A stretch of 64,000 nt of DNA from Dastarcus helophoroides (GCA_028583605.1 CM053336.1:26875170-26939169); one strand, 5' to 3'; numbered from the stretch's first letter, positions 23,435 to 35,700 are shown. Numbers and translations: made by a program. The notes: generated from the sequence alone by a model not told the origin.

Positions 23435-23658
23435 ATAGTATTAATCAAATGTACATTTGTATATTTCCCAAATGTGGCTCAATATCATCAACATATCATT
23501 CCAAATTTTTCAGTATACTTTAGCCAAATAATAAATTAGTATTTATTTATGATTAAAAAAAAATTAAATAATTTCCATTATGATTTTCATTATAAAATTT
23601 AACGCTGACAAATTCTGAGATCTAATCTAACACCATAACAGTTAAAGGTCCGATTTCC
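23435..23658. other. Spacer downstream of the LINE
   Basis: A/T-rich sequence without visible genes or strong repeats, between the LINE tail and the TTAA of the next element. Confidence 0.4.
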
Positions 23659-23662
23659 TTAA

Positions 23663-24241
23663 CCCGCCGATGGGCGCGCGCGGTCTCTCAGACCGCACTT
23701 ATATTTATTATTTTATATTTCAATAATTAGTTTGCCAATAATGCTCATTTTTGGTTTAGCTGAGTTTTATAACATCACAAATGTAATGGTTGATCATGTG
23801 ATTAATTATATGTCCATTTTTGTAAGTTATAGCTATTTGCATTATGTGATACCGCGCGCGCCCACGCATGTTAAATTGTTTTGTCTTTATAGTTCCAGAT
23901 ATAAATTGACTTTTGCTTGGAAATAAGGCTGTAGAGGATAATTCCAAACAAGTATGGTCCAAATAAAACCTATTTTTGGATCCCAACACTTAAATATAAT
24001 ATTATTGGAAATTTAGTTCCGCATTTCGTACAATAATTTGGCCTTTGTATTTGGCTAAATTTTTTGTTTATAGTTTAAAGCAATGCATGATTTGTAATTT
24101 AATTTTATTAACAAATATACCAAGATACCATATTTCATCATAGAACCAAAAAAGGTTAATAAATAACATTATTTATAGATGCGGTCTCTGAGACCGCGCG
24201 CGCCCCTTCGTGTTACAAAGTATGGCGCGCCTACTCTAGGG
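23663..24241. mobile_element. piggyBac-like MITE with TTAA duplications and terminal hairpins
   Basis: TTAA flanks both ends (23659-23662 and 24242-24245). The left end starts CCCGCCGATGGGCGCGCGCG. The right end, on the minus strand, starts CCCTAGAGTAGGCGCGCC and then has GGGGCGCGCGCGG. The CCC start and TTAA target are hallmarks of piggyBac-type elements. Inside each end is a perfect small hairpin: GCGGTCT, a three-base loop, AGACCGC, at 23680-23696 and 24181-24197. A third GCGCGCGCCC block lies near 23852. The 579-bp element has no coding capacity and its GC-rich ends contrast with the A/T interior. Confidence 0.85.
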
Positions 24242-24245
24242 TTAA

Positions 24246-27200
24246 ACATTTGTTGTTGATTTTCTTTATTTCACAAATGAGATGCTTGTTTAACAAACCA
24301 TTTTTACGAAACTTAAATTCGTGGCTTCATATATATTTTTTAATAAGTATTCTAACAATTAACCAAAAACTTATTCATCTTGTACGGTAGGAGAGGAGAG
24401 GAGATGATAGGGGAGGAGAAGAGAAGCAAGCATTTTCAAGGTATTTGCCTTCAAAGTTTGCCGTACGTTTATTTTAAGTTAGGTAAATGTAAATTTTTCG
24501 CAGTTGGTTTCAAAATAAGAGTAATAAAACTGATTCTAAAATAGTTTACATCAAATCTTACTCTACTGACATTATTAATACACATATTTTTCAAATTTCT
24601 AAAGCAAATTTAAATAAAATATCAAAACAAAATTTATTTTCAAAAATAATTATGTAGGGAATGACCTTTTTCATGTAAAGGGATTGTAAACAATTAAAAA
24701 TCTGGCTGTCCTTTATTGAAATTCATCTCCAAATATCTGCTTTGATCACCCAGACTCTTGAAATTTTCTTGTGCGGTCTCAGAGATCATATCTCACATCA
24801 CTATGTTAGAAAATAAATTACATCTTAATTTCTTGGATTTTCTTTATTGAGATTTTCAAAATTTAGGTAATAATATTATCAGCAAAGTACTAGTAATATT
24901 TGACATAAATTAGTTTTAAAGCTGTCTTATGATTACTTATTTTTCAAGCCTACTTTGAAAATTTAATATCTTAGTAATTTAAAACTAAAGCACGTCAAGC
25001 TTTAAACGCAAATATCTTGGAAACGGTTGCTTGTATCAACTTTCAGAAATTACACCTTTTTTACGTAAAAAAAGATAGGGAAATAAAATAGCCCATTTAA
25101 CGTTAATATACGTGGGTGCACAATAAAGTTATGATGTATTAGACTTAGGAAGGATAGCGCTAGTAGCGCCCCCTATCAGCTATTGGTAATATGTTAGCAA
25201 ATTAGAGTTTATCAATTTAAGAAACTTCCTTATGCCAAATTTTGTGCCTTTATTACAATTCATTCCACAATTATACGAAAAATTCACAGATTTCGCAATT
25301 CTTGCAACCAACGGAGACATTGGAAATGATAACACGAAATAGAAACACAATTAACACCTTATTTAACATACAAGGTTATACAGGGTATTTACAAATTTCA
25401 AAGACAACGCTTGGCAGTTGATTCGGAATGATAAATAAATACGAATTACGAAAAAAAAAAATAATAAAAAATGTTTACTTTTCGAATTGCAGACTTTCAA
25501 AGTTGTTATAAAAAATAATTTAATTAATAATTTCATAACCTCTTTACCGATCGTGTTGAAATATGAAACCTTTATTTATTTAGATTATTAAGGCTAGAAT
25601 CTTAATGACGTCGACCCTTGTGTTATCCGACACCCCTTGAAATTCGCCACGACAATTATCTTTGTATCTTCGAAGTAGTAAATAATAATAATTACATAAA
25701 ATATGTATTGATTTACAACAATACGTATTACGTTTAGTTTTTATTTTTTTTATAACTGATTAAAATGTCGTTAAGGCTGACTGTGTTGAAAGTGTTTGCA
25801 GATGTGTCTTACACCACATAAATTGTATGGCCCTTCACAGTTTGTTTGAACCCCCTGGTTGGATAAGTAGTACACCTCAGAAATGTGTCAATCCGACAAG
25901 TGGTTCTTAGATATAAGTTTAAGAATCATTTTATTGACACAGAATGTGCGTTCTTTCCTTTTTGAAAGGCAACGTTACAATGAAGGGACCACAGGGTGCT
26001 CGTAAGTAGTAACTGTCTTGAAAGTGTTATTCCTGGCCTTTTCTTCTTGGGATACAAGTATTTTGTTTTCAGTTTCCTCTTGATCCAAACATTTACTGCC
26101 CCGGTCATGTAATTGTTCTTCCTGACAAGAATTTATGGTCTTTGAATTGCATGTCATATTTTTGTTTCTTTGAATGGACTTTTAAATGACCAGCTGCATT
26201 CAACCCAATTTGGTTTCTTGAAAATGAAGTTAATTTTTTCTGATTTCAATGAAATTTCTAATTACTTCCAAAATAAACTTGTTTCAGTTAATAAATCTAT
26301 TAAGATTATTTCACATTGAAATCAGGATAATCGAAAAAAACATTAGAGGGCAGTTGAATGGCAAATTTATCAATCTTAAAAATTGAGGTTGGTTCTGTGA
26401 TTTTGTTTATCATATTCCAGATCACACGTGAATTCGTTTAGATGTGATTTGATTCATATGTTACATTACTTCAAACTCTTTTAAAGAAAATTACAATTTT
26501 TTAACTAATGCTGAAGTAATGATGTTCGCTTGACACCCTGGATTTAACAATGCTGGACATTGTTTAAAGTTACTGCACCTATTTCTTATTAAAACTAGAG
26601 CTGTACTGGTTGTACCGATTGCCATTTTCGCTTTGAATGATCGTTTAATTTTTCCGCTCTTATGGGAATAATAAATAAAAGTAATTCCCTCTTTGACGAA
26701 AGCTCTAAAACCTTTATTACAGTTAATTAGTTGTCTTAGACCGGGTTGTGTGGTTCTTCTAAATTAAAAAAAGTTTAGGACGGTTGTGACCTGTTCTTTT
26801 ATTTTAAAGTGGTCTTGCAGCAACTCTATTGCATAATTAATTAATAATAATAATTAGCTGATAATGACAATGATTCAATAACGTCACTTCCACAGAATCG
26901 CAAAGATGATGAAATTTCTTAATATCAAAAATACGCTTGTCGAAATGAACTAACCACTTAAATGAATCTAAAAACAAAAATGGGAAGCGATGAGGGTTTT
27001 AAATTAGCAACAGATATGGTATATAATTATCTCGAGACGTTTAATAATGACAGAGTGAATCTGATTGAATTAGTAAATTTCAATTTATGTCAGTTAAAAT
27101 TTTATCGGATGTTCAAATGAAAAAGTCATCAAGTGTGCTGTAAGTTTTTTAGAAGAGAACGTAGCGAACCCGACATTCGATTACTTATTGACTATTTTGG

Positions 27201-27300
27201 TTGATCTGTCAAGGGTCATTTTGACGTCTTATATATCCACAGAGGTTAAAATTTTCTAACCTACGAAAATCGTCTTCTTTACAAAATTATGCGCTTATGC
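24246..27300. other. Long spacer with no recognisable gene
   Basis: About 3 kb of ordinary A/T-rich DNA of higher complexity than the filler blocks. Points of note are a purine pentamer tract at 24388-24428, a lone GCGGTCTCAGAGATC near 24775 that resembles the MITE hairpin, and AGCGCTAGTAGCGCCCCC near 25155. Small open frames on the minus strand at 25926-26157 have no recognisable domain. Parts of this may be unique host intergenic sequence. Confidence 0.4.
24388..24428. repeat. Short GGAGA purine tract
   Basis: GGAGAGGAGAGGAGATGATA and the following GGGGAGGAGAAGAGAAG are the same pentamers as the 1.75-kb array but on the opposite strand. No palindrome arm is seen beside it, so it may be an independent seed. 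Confidence 0.6.
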
Positions 27301-28330
27301 TTTCAAAATAATTATAAACACAAATTTTGGGCTTTCCGAAATTTAATAATTTCTTCCACAATTTCCAATTTCTTAAATTTTTACATTAAACATGCAATTC
27401 TTGTGTTTTTTCTTTAAACTTCGGATTTCAAACGGATTCAAAATTTGAACCTCAGTCTTGCGAGTCTAACGCAAGATAATGCATTAAAAAAATAAATATA
27501 GAGTATTTTCTTGAAATTATGACTTTTTCATAAAATTCCCCAACCTTTCAAAATGTCATTTATTTTTCTTAAACTGTCAATAAATATTTACGTTTTGTTT
27601 AAAATTTTCATGTTAAATAATAAATTCTAAATATTTCTAAAGATTTTGACTTATTTTCGAAATTGTGACTTCAGCCTAAAAAATTCTTAAAATTATAAAT
27701 ATATAAACTCGAAAACTCAAGATTTTTTATCGAAATTTTGTAATGTCAACTTTTTTTTCGAAATTTAAAATCCCCTTTTTTATTAAATTATGAGTGGTGG
27801 GTTACCTTAAATTTTAAAATCCCAAAATTCAAACTTTACTTTCTACTCTTACAATAAAGTTTTCAACCAGTGTTAAAGCTTTAATTTTTTATTTTTAAGG
27901 TTTTAAATTTAATCAAGACTCTTTTTTTAAAAACACAAGTCATTTATTTAAAATCTTGACTTTAAATAAAATATTTTAATTTTTTTCAAATGATTTTGAT
28001 TTAGTTGCAAAATTTTATCTTTAACCTCAAAATGTTGACATATGTTTTGAAATTTTAGAACATTATGAATTTTTTGAAATCCTGGAATATTTTCCTAAAA
28101 TTGTCTATTTTTTTTACTATTTTTCTCGCAATTTTCCTGAATTCAAAATGTTGGCCTTATTTAGCTCTTTTTTTTATTTTCGACCTTAATATCGAAGTAT
28201 TCGACTTGAGATTTCGAGTGAAAACTTGAATATTCAAATATTTTTCTTTCGACTTTTTTCTATTTTTAAGGTTATTTCTGCAATGTTTATTTTTTCTAAA
28301 TTTACAGTTTCTATTAGCCAAGTTTCTTCT
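27300..28330. repeat. A/T filler block
   Basis: Degenerate filler of the CAAAATTTTGAC / TCGAAATTT kind with no terminal repeat found on either side. It may be a truncated filler-bearing element. Confidence 0.5.
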
Positions 28331-29253
28331 GAAAGATTATTTTTTAAATTGAAATATACTCGTATAACCAAATAGACTACGAAATAATTTAAATCAAAAT
28401 AATATTAAGGCATCTATGCTAATGGCTCTTGAAAGAAATATTTTAGTACAAAGCGAAAACAATGAAATATTAAAATATATTTAATCTACAAGCAAAAATT
28501 TGTCAACTTTATTGTAAAAGTAATTTACATTTATTTGAGCCCTAAAAATTATAGGTGCAGATATTTTACCACATTCGTTTACTGAGTACTTCAAGACAGT
28601 ACGTGAATTTGATTTAGGGTAAGAGTTTACAGCATAATAATGGAATGTCTTACACTTTTCGCTATTTTTCATACTCTTAATATCCATAGCTGATAGCCTT
28701 ATAGAATGAAACGTCACTGGATTAAACGAATATGGTGCTCTGCGGTGAACTGTAAACTTAACATTCTCCCATAGTTTTTATGCCGCCCTCTCGACGCCGA
28801 GAGCGCTCGACTGGCGATCCGAGTATGTCCGACCGACCGACACCTTGTTCTCTCAAGCTTGAACGAAAACCCGAAACTTCACCCCATATCTCAACATAAA
28901 CATTTCCAATGTTAAAAATCGAAATTTTCGTTTCAACTTTGACACCATGTATCTCGGTTAATATCAACTTTTGGTAAAAGGTAAATGTAGCTAAATCACA
29001 TTGTTTTTATTCGAAAAATCCACCATTGCTCTGTGTACCATTTGTTATGGTCCATCCTGTATATCCTACCCTTAAAGAAATGCATATTAAAAATCGTTTT
29101 ACTCAATTGACTAAAAATAATCAAAGCATACCTCACATCGGAAGAACTTGAACCCCAAAGCACATCCAGCATATTAACCCTCTCTAGATTTAAGCGATGA
29201 AAACTTTAACTCTGATTACTCCAACAAAATCAACATTTTAAAATTATTTACAA
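28331..29253. other. Spacer with a TATACAGGATGG-type repeat end
   Basis: Around 28772-28860 the sequence is GC-richer, with short CCGAC repeats (CCGACCGACCGAC). At 29035-29075 the sequence read on the minus strand begins ATACAGGATGGACCATAACA, resembling the ends of the insect TATACAGGGTG repeat family. No gene is recognised. Confidence 0.4.
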
Positions 29254-30480
29254 AATTCACTTTCCTACAATGGAAGTGCGACGGATTTTATCCTCGTCTT
29301 GAACGTATACAACACCTTGTCTAAGATACGTTACCTGATGTCATCTGCTTCCAAGAAACAAATTTTAAGGAAACTTATAAGCCTTACCTCAAAAATTATG
29401 AGGGTTATCCCTATTTCAGGACTGAATGTTCGAGAGCTAGTGATGGAACTTCTATATTTGCATCACACGATCTATTTGCTCAAAAATTTCCGATAACAAC
29501 AACCCTAGAAGCAGTAGCCATCAATGTCTGGTGTCCGCAAAGGATTACAATATGTAACGTATATACAGATAAGGAAAAATTTTCATTGTTCATGTAAAAC
29601 GCTAAGAATTGTCCCTTCCATAGTTTTCTACGGCCGCTGAACGTATTCCCCTACTTCCAGTTTAGATGTTAAAAAAAAACTCGTGGACGATTTTACAACA
29701 GACTGGAATATTGTTTAGCACACTTTGGTGGCCTATTTGAACTCCTTATATTGTAATGTTTAAGGAGTTATTATGTTATATTCTTTATTAGAATTATTAT
29801 TTATTTTGTTTAAGAAATCTCGTTTATTTATTTTGGTTATCAAGGAATATCAGTTTTATTTTGCCTTAAACGTTGATTAAATCAACGGACCAAAAGAACA
29901 AACAGCATGTTGTACGCAAATTTTAATAAAATTGTTGCCTGCCAGTAGTAATCCGGTAACAAAACACGTTAAAAGCCAAGATGTACTACCGAAACCTCCA
30001 CCAGCACTGACTGCCGAGCTCTACGTTAAATTGTTTATAACGGTGTAGGAGAATACAAGGCGCCGCCCATCTATCCCACTATTAGCTCTCAATGTTAAAT
30101 CTCTCATTAACATTCTCCCTATGGACAGTGTTTGACTTTCCTAACGTGCATATCACCGAACTATAATCAAACAGAAGTTTATATATATGATCTTGTAACC
30201 CAGTTACCAACCCCGTTCATCCTTATCGGTGGCTCCAATGCTCACAACGTGATCTGATAACCTGAATACTCATTTGGACGAGGGGAAATGATTGAAAATA
30301 TAATAAATAACACCAATTTACGTCTTCTAAATACTGGATGCAGCACACACTTCAATATACATACGGGAAAACTCTCATCTATTGATCTTAGCTTTTGCGA
30401 TCCAAGAACATTTCCATTAATAAGGTGGCGCACTTTAGACAGTCTATACAATAGTTATCATTACCACATAATTATTTCAT
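29254..30480 (+). pseudogene. I-like LINE endonuclease domain, interrupted
   Basis: The first part (29254-29595) reads FLQWKCDGFYPRLERIQHLV, then a stop, then ICFQET, with SRASDGTS and AVAINVWCP as in family members. It stops at ITICNVY. The homologous frame resumes near 30141 (CISPNYNQTE) and continues with GGSNAHN where the family has GDFNAH, so the catalytic aspartate is lost. A later SYHYHIII stands where SDH would be. Stops occur at both joints. The roughly 550 bp between (about 29600-30140) look like an insertion; they carry no recognisable gene. Confidence 0.75.
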
Positions 30481-31308
30481 ATAATGCATTTAAGGCTGCA
30501 GACTCTGTTACCAAATGGAGAATAAGGCAAACATATTGGAACGGTTTTAGTTCGTATATAGAGTCACAAAATGATATGCTTCAATTTTCTGATGATATCG
30601 AAAAAGCTACAAACCAGTTTATCAACTGTATCGTTTCGTCAGCAGAAAAATATATTGGAAGGCATGAAATAAATGTCAGACAAAAAATAGTTCCATGGTG
30701 GAATGACGCTTGTTCAGTCGCAACGCGAGAGTGCAAAAGAGCTTTAAATAAATACCGCAGAACTCAGTTTCAAGATGACCTTACAAAAAATTAAAAGCAA
30801 AATCCAAGATAATCTTAAAAGAACGCAGAAGACAGTCATGGAATAAATACACGAGTGAAATAACAGGTGAGACCCCCCTAGCCAAGTATGGAAGAAAATA
30901 AAGCAAATGAAAGGTCATAATACAGTTTATAAGATACCTGCAATAGAATTTAATGGTCAAATCATCACAAATAGTCAAGATATTGTCAACACACTCGCAG
31001 CAAAAACAAAAAATAAAGATATTCCACAACCACCACATATTGCAACACAATTAACATTTCAAGATTCTACACCACTAAATCACGTTTTCTCACTTCAAGA
31101 ACTTAAGAACGCCCTTTTCTCCTGCAAAAACTGCAGCAGGACCAGATAATGTTCCTTTCATTTTTTTTTTAAACCTTTCTACACCCAATTTAAAAAAGCT
31201 CCTGGAATTATACAACCTGATTTGGATAAGACAAAAGTTTCCATTTCAGTGGCGGCAGTCCATAATATTACCTTTCAGAAAAAATGATGCCACCTCAGTC
31301 GACCCTAA
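30481..31308 (+). pseudogene. I-like LINE linker between endonuclease and RT
   Basis: Open pieces at 30288-30794 and 30907-31149 continue the element's ORF2, with WWNDACSVATRECKRALNKY matching the pre-RT linker of such LINEs. Frameshifts and stops at about 30794 and 31149 break it. The region SVDPKCFPYIALTC near 31300, just before the RT frame, corresponds to the usual NYRPI(A/S)L block. Confidence 0.7.
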
Positions 31309-32493
31309 ATGCTTTCCATATATTGCGTTAACTTGCACGATGTGTCAACTATTACAGAAGGTGATCAACAAGCATCTGATGTGGTCCTTGACAAACATAA
31401 GCTTTTTCGTCAAAAACAATCTGGATTTAGGCCACATCGTAGTACCATAGATAACCTTGTAGCCCTTGAAACAAAGATTTCTGATGCTTTTAGTGCCAAG
31501 CAAGACGTTGTAACTGTGATTTTTGATATAAAAAGTGCATTTGACACTACTTCAAGTTCGGTCATTTACTACAAATTAAAGGAAGTTAATCTGACAGGAA
31601 ACATATTAGCTTTCCTAAAAAAATTTTTAACCGATAGAACATCTAAGGTGGTGGCTAATGGAAAAGTATCATACCTGTTCACGCTAGAAAACGGAGTGCC
31701 TCAAGGCTCTGTATTAAGCACTACGTTATTTATTTTAGCCATAAATGATATATGTTCCTCCGTAAAGCAGCCAGTCAAATACTCTCTATATGCAGATGAT
31801 CTCATCCTCTACTGTTCAGGAAAAGTTATCCCAACTACATGTAATTTGTTGCAAAATGCTGTAAATAATCTATCTAGCTGGTCTAAAATGTCAGGTTTTA
31901 ACTTCTCTGCTTCCAAGTCTAAAGTTATTAAATTTAGCCAAAGGAGAGGAACCCATGAGCCAAGTATAATATTAAATAATCAACCTTTACAAGTGGTAGA
32001 TCGACACAAATTTCTTGGACTAACTTTTGATAGTCGTCTTACCTGGAAACAACACATTCAAGAAGTTAAAGGACACTGTTCAAAACGTCTAAACATCTTA
32101 AAAACGTTCTCACACCACCACTGGGGTGCAGAAGAGGATGCCCTCCTCAGGATATATAGAGCCTTAATACGTTCCAAACTAGATTATGGCTGTTTAGTCT
32201 ATATGAGCGCTAGCAAATCTAACCTAAAAAGCCTGAACACCGTACATAACACCGCACTTCGTATATGTCTGGGTGCTTTTAGATCTAGTCCTTCCGAATC
32301 CCTCTATTGTGAATCTCGTGAGCTCCCTCTTTCGTTGCGATGCGAAAAACTTCTGCTGTCATATGCCGCCAAAATATCTGCTAACCTTAACAATCCAATC
32401 CATAGTATATTCAACTCCTTTCAAACGCCGGAGTCGTCCAAGAAGTTTACTTTCTGCCTGTCAGATATTGAAATCTTTGCTAGGAGACATTAA
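31309..32493 (+). pseudogene. I-like LINE reverse transcriptase domain
   Basis: A 394-codon open frame carries the RT palm nearly intact: QSGFRPHRSTIDNL, VIFDIKSAFDTT, NGVPQGSVLSTTLF, and YADD at 31789-31800, followed by the thumb (FLGLTFDSRLTWKQHI, LDYGCLVY). Both palm aspartate motifs are present, so this domain is better preserved than the endonuclease around it. The frame is part of a broken ORF2 and so is annotated as a pseudogene. Confidence 0.85.
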
Positions 32494-32569
32494 TCTTTTC
32501 AAGACAACTGTAAATTCTACTTCGTCTGTACCCGCTTGGTTTTTAGCATAACCTTCCATCAACACGTCC

Positions 32570-33359
32570 TTGTGTAAATATAGAAAACGAGAAACTTCTA
32601 ATGCCCTTCTCAGGCAAGCTTCCTTGGAATTAATTGATTCAGAACAACTTTCTGCAGCAAACAGCATGCTGTATACAGATGCCTCAAAAAATGAAAACGG
32701 TGTTAGTTGTTCAGTAACTACATGCAACGCTACCATAGCAAAGTATCAGCTTCCCACCTACTGCAGTGTTCATACTGGGGAATTATATGGCATTCTTATA
32801 GCACTCAAATCAATCACAGCAGCAAATCAAAAAAACAGTCGCTATATGCACAAACTCATTGGCCTCAATCCATTGCATTAACAACATCTATACCCAAAAT
32901 CCTCTGGCCCAAAAATTTCAAAAAAGTGCCCACTCTTTATATTTCCGGGGCATTAATACAAGTATTGTCTGGGTACCATCTCACGTTGGTGTCAGTGGAA
33001 ATGAAAATGCTGATCAAGCATCCAAAGAAGCTATATATTCTGATTTGCCCATAGTACAGGTACATCTTCAACATAATGTAAAGAATTTTCTAAAACAAAC
33101 AATAGTACACAAGTGGCAAACGCACTAGAATCGATTAAATAATAAATTGGCCTCAATTCAACCTAGAATTGAAAACCCCAAGATGATTCCAATGAAAAGA
33201 AAAGACAATTTTATTTTCAGAAGATTAAGAATTGGCCATACCAAAATTATACACGATTACTTAATGGAATCTGATAATCCTCCTTATTGTGATTATTGTA
33301 ACTGTGACCTTACACTTAGGCACATCCTGGCCGAATGTTCACAACATGCTGAGGTTTGA
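32570..33359 (+). pseudogene. I-like LINE RNase H and C-terminal Cys/His region
   Basis: LYTDASKNENG near 32670 and HTGELYGILIALKSI near 32770 match the first catalytic Asp and the Glu helix of RNase H. The final part lies in another frame (VWVPSHVGVSGNENADQAS near 32970), so a frameshift splits the domain. After a further stop, CDYCNCDLTLRHILAECS near 33290-33345 is the terminal zinc-binding motif of these LINEs. RNase H removes the RNA strand after reverse transcription. Confidence 0.8.
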
Positions 33360-33512
33360 CAACGCTTCAACCTAACCAGTGACCTCAAAGAACATCTCAC
33401 CTTTAGTAATTATAATAATATAATAGCATTTCTACATTGTATTGTAACGCAATGTAAATAGTTAGAATAGAATTATAGAATTTAATAAATAAAAAAAGTT
33501 TCTAGAAGGTTT

Positions 33513-33804
33513 TGATAAGGGGCAAGCGGCCGTGATAATGAAACAAACGGCAGATAAGCGTTCCAGAAATTTCGGCAAACGATAAGCCTTATCTGCCGAA
33601 AATTCTAGAAGCCGCGGGCCAAAACTATAAAAAGGCGGTCAGCTTTCCCTCGAGTGAGTTAGTTAGAATCAGTGTAATTATTGAGTTAGTAGAAGTCAAT
33701 AGTAAGTGAGTTAATTGTCAATTGTGGTAATCAAAGTTGAGTTAAGTAATAAAGTGGGTCTTATTTGATAAGTGTAATCAATCGAACCGATAAAGCGCGT
33801 AACA
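33513..33804 (+). repeat. 5' LTR of the Gypsy-type element
   Basis: Starts TGATAAGGGG and ends GCGTAACA, giving the usual TG...CA ends. TATAAAAA lies at 33626-33633 with GGTCAG about ten bases downstream, a plausible core promoter. With no second LTR to compare, the start is uncertain by several bases. The GC-richer first half differs from the surrounding A/T-rich DNA. Confidence 0.65.
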
Positions 33805-33806
33805 TA

Positions 33807-33820
33807 TGGTGTCAGAAGTG
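33807..33820 (+). other. Primer-binding site of the Gypsy-type element
   Basis: TGGTGTCAGAAGTG directly follows the LTR end after two bases. This is a common primer-binding start in insect Ty3/Gypsy elements, where a tRNA 3' end primes minus-strand synthesis. Confidence 0.7.
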
Positions 33821-33917
33821 AAATTTTTATTGCGCTTTATTACGAAGAAATTGACCAAGTGTTCTCGCGGACATTTTAAACTGTTAAATAGTTATACGAG
33901 GCACGTCAAATAAAATC

Positions 33918-34933
33918 GTGAACATTCAAATACGCTTTATGGATACGAGATTAAAATCGGCCAAAATGGAACAACAAATGCAAGCGTTATTAGCAATGTT
34001 TAAAGACCAAGCAGAAGAAAGACGACAAGATAAAGAACAAGAGGAAGAACGAAGACGACAAGACGAAGAACGAAGACAACAAGAAAAAAACAGGAGGAAG
34101 AACGAAGACGACAAGACGAAGAACAAAGACGACAAGAAAAAGAACAGGAGGAAGAACGAAGACGACAAGATGAAGAACGAAGACGACAAGAAAAAGAAGA
34201 AGAATAAGATCAAAAAAGGAATGCAGAGAAACAAGAATTGCATACTCTACTATTACTAGCAAATATAACTGAAAAAAATGGGAGTAGACGTTGAAAAAAA
34301 TGAAAGAAGAAGTGAAAGAACAAATTACCGGAATGAGAGAAGAAATGAAAGCAGAAGTGAAAGAACAAATTACAGGAATGCGAGAAGAAATGCAAGAAGA
34401 GATTGGCGAAGTTAGGGAAGAAATTTGGTGAAGTAAAAGAAAAATTCAACAGGAAGCTTCTTGATTTGGAAAATGCAACAAAGAGGGAGATCAGCAACAT
34501 AAAAAATAACATAAAAAAGTTGCTAAGTGGACAAAGCACACAACATGAATCCGAAAGTGTTTCTGCCATTTCTTTCCTAAAGGTGAAACCGCCGACCTAT
34601 GATGGACAAACATCTTTTCAGGCCTACAGAATACAGTTCGAAGCCAATCGGTGGACGGAAGGCGGAAAGGCGACCTCATTGGTGGTATGCCTGCGCGGAA
34701 AAGCTCTGGAACTACTTCGAGCTCTATCTGAACACAAACTAGCTAACTATGAAGATTTAGTTAGGGCTTTGGAGCTGAGATTTAGAGACCATCATTTGCC
34801 AGAAGTCGCCCTGTCGCAACTACTAATAAGGAAGCAGAGAAGTGATGAAACGCTGCAAGAATTCGAGGCTGACGTAAAAAGACTGTCTCATGCCGCCTAT
34901 CCAACAGCACCAACTGAATTTCTGGAAGATTAG
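33918..34933 (+). pseudogene. Gypsy-type gag, N-terminal coil and capsid-like domain
   Basis: The first frame (33918-34205) is a strongly charged Glu/Arg/Lys/Gln repeat that should form a coiled coil; the 18-30 bp DNA repeats behind it (GAAGAACGAAGACGACAAGA) are nearly exact. After frameshifts the frame 34403-34933 carries the capsid-like part: PPTYDGQTSFQAYRIQFEAN, LRGKALELL, LRFRDHHLPEVALSQLL and ETLQEFEADVKRLSHAAYP, which match the retrotransposon gag family. A TAG at 34931-34933 ends it and no zinc knuckle follows, so the C-terminus is lost. Confidence 0.75.
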
Positions 34934-35700
34934 GCAGCTAGAATTTTTACAAAAATATTAACATTTCAAAATTTGGACTTTTTTTAAATTTCCGGAGTTC
35001 CTCAAGATTTTAAGTTCTTTTTCAAAATATTGGCTATTTTAAAAGTTTTGACATTTTTAAAATTCGTTTATTTTTCAAAATTCCAAAATTTTGTACTAAA
35101 CCAAATTTCATTTTTCCAAATTTTAGTTTTTTCTCGAAATTTGAGCTGTTTTATCATTTCATAAGAATTAAATTAGGCGTAGAAAGACCGTCAATTTAAA
35201 AGTGCTTGAAACTTCGAGTTTAAAGGCGAATTTTCGAGGTTTTTCTCAAAATTTCGAGTTTAACCTCGAAATATTAAATTTCACGAAATTTCAACAGTAG
35301 AGTCATCACTTTAATCTCGAATTTCGACTTTAACTAGAAATTTCGACAGAAAAGTCGAAATTTTGGTAATTAAAATTTGTAAAAATAACACCCTATCGCC
35401 AGGTGCCAATATTGTATGCCTAACCTAAGTTTCGTGTATATTTATGGACGAAATTTTGAGATTAAATTCAAAATTTTGACTTTCTCGGAATTTCTGGAAA
35501 AAAGTTGAAATTTCGAGATTAAAGGCGAAATTTCGAGAAAAGTGTCGTAGTTTCGAGAAAAAAGTCGACATTTCAAGAATAGAGTCAAAATTTTAACTTT
35601 AATCTCAAAATTTCGAGAAAAAAATCGAAATTTCAATTAAACTCGAAATTAAAAAAAAATCTTTTTAAATTGATGTCTTTGATGTCTCTTTTCTACACTT
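34934..35700. repeat. A/T filler block
   Basis: T-rich filler to about 35140, then a polarity change to the GTCGAAATTTCGAG form from about 35220. Near 35172 is the word GGCGTAGAAAG, which also heads filler at 36264 and 59581. It abuts the broken gag end, so the truncation may have been caused by insertion or recombination here. Confidence 0.6.

Larger units (their letters stand above)
29254..33498 (+). mobile_element. I-like non-LTR retrotransposon with RNase H, decayed
   Basis: Domain order is endonuclease (29254-29595 and 30147-30480), linker, reverse transcriptase (31309-32493), RNase H (about 32640-33050) and a C-terminal Cys/His motif (33280-33345). The presence of RNase H after the RT is a feature of I-type and related LINE clades. 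The 3' end is marked by AATAAATAAAAAAAG near 33485-33498. The endonuclease is split by about 0.55 kb of unrelated sequence. No ORF1 was found upstream. A Gypsy-type LTR begins 15 bp after the tail. Confidence 0.85.
33513..34933 (+). mobile_element. Ty3/Gypsy-type LTR retrotransposon, 5' LTR and gag only
   Basis: A likely LTR (33513-33804), a primer-binding site (33807-33820) and a gag region (33918-34933) lie in the expected order. Downstream, gag stops abruptly and is followed by A/T filler with no protease, RT or integrase and no second LTR. The copy is therefore truncated. It starts right at the tail of the I-like LINE. Confidence 0.8.

Noticed and set aside
33918..34259. Glu/Arg-rich open frame read as a separate coiled-coil protein
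   Set aside because: It lies directly after an LTR and primer-binding site and leads, through frameshifts, into a gag capsid-like domain, so it is the N-terminal part of gag.
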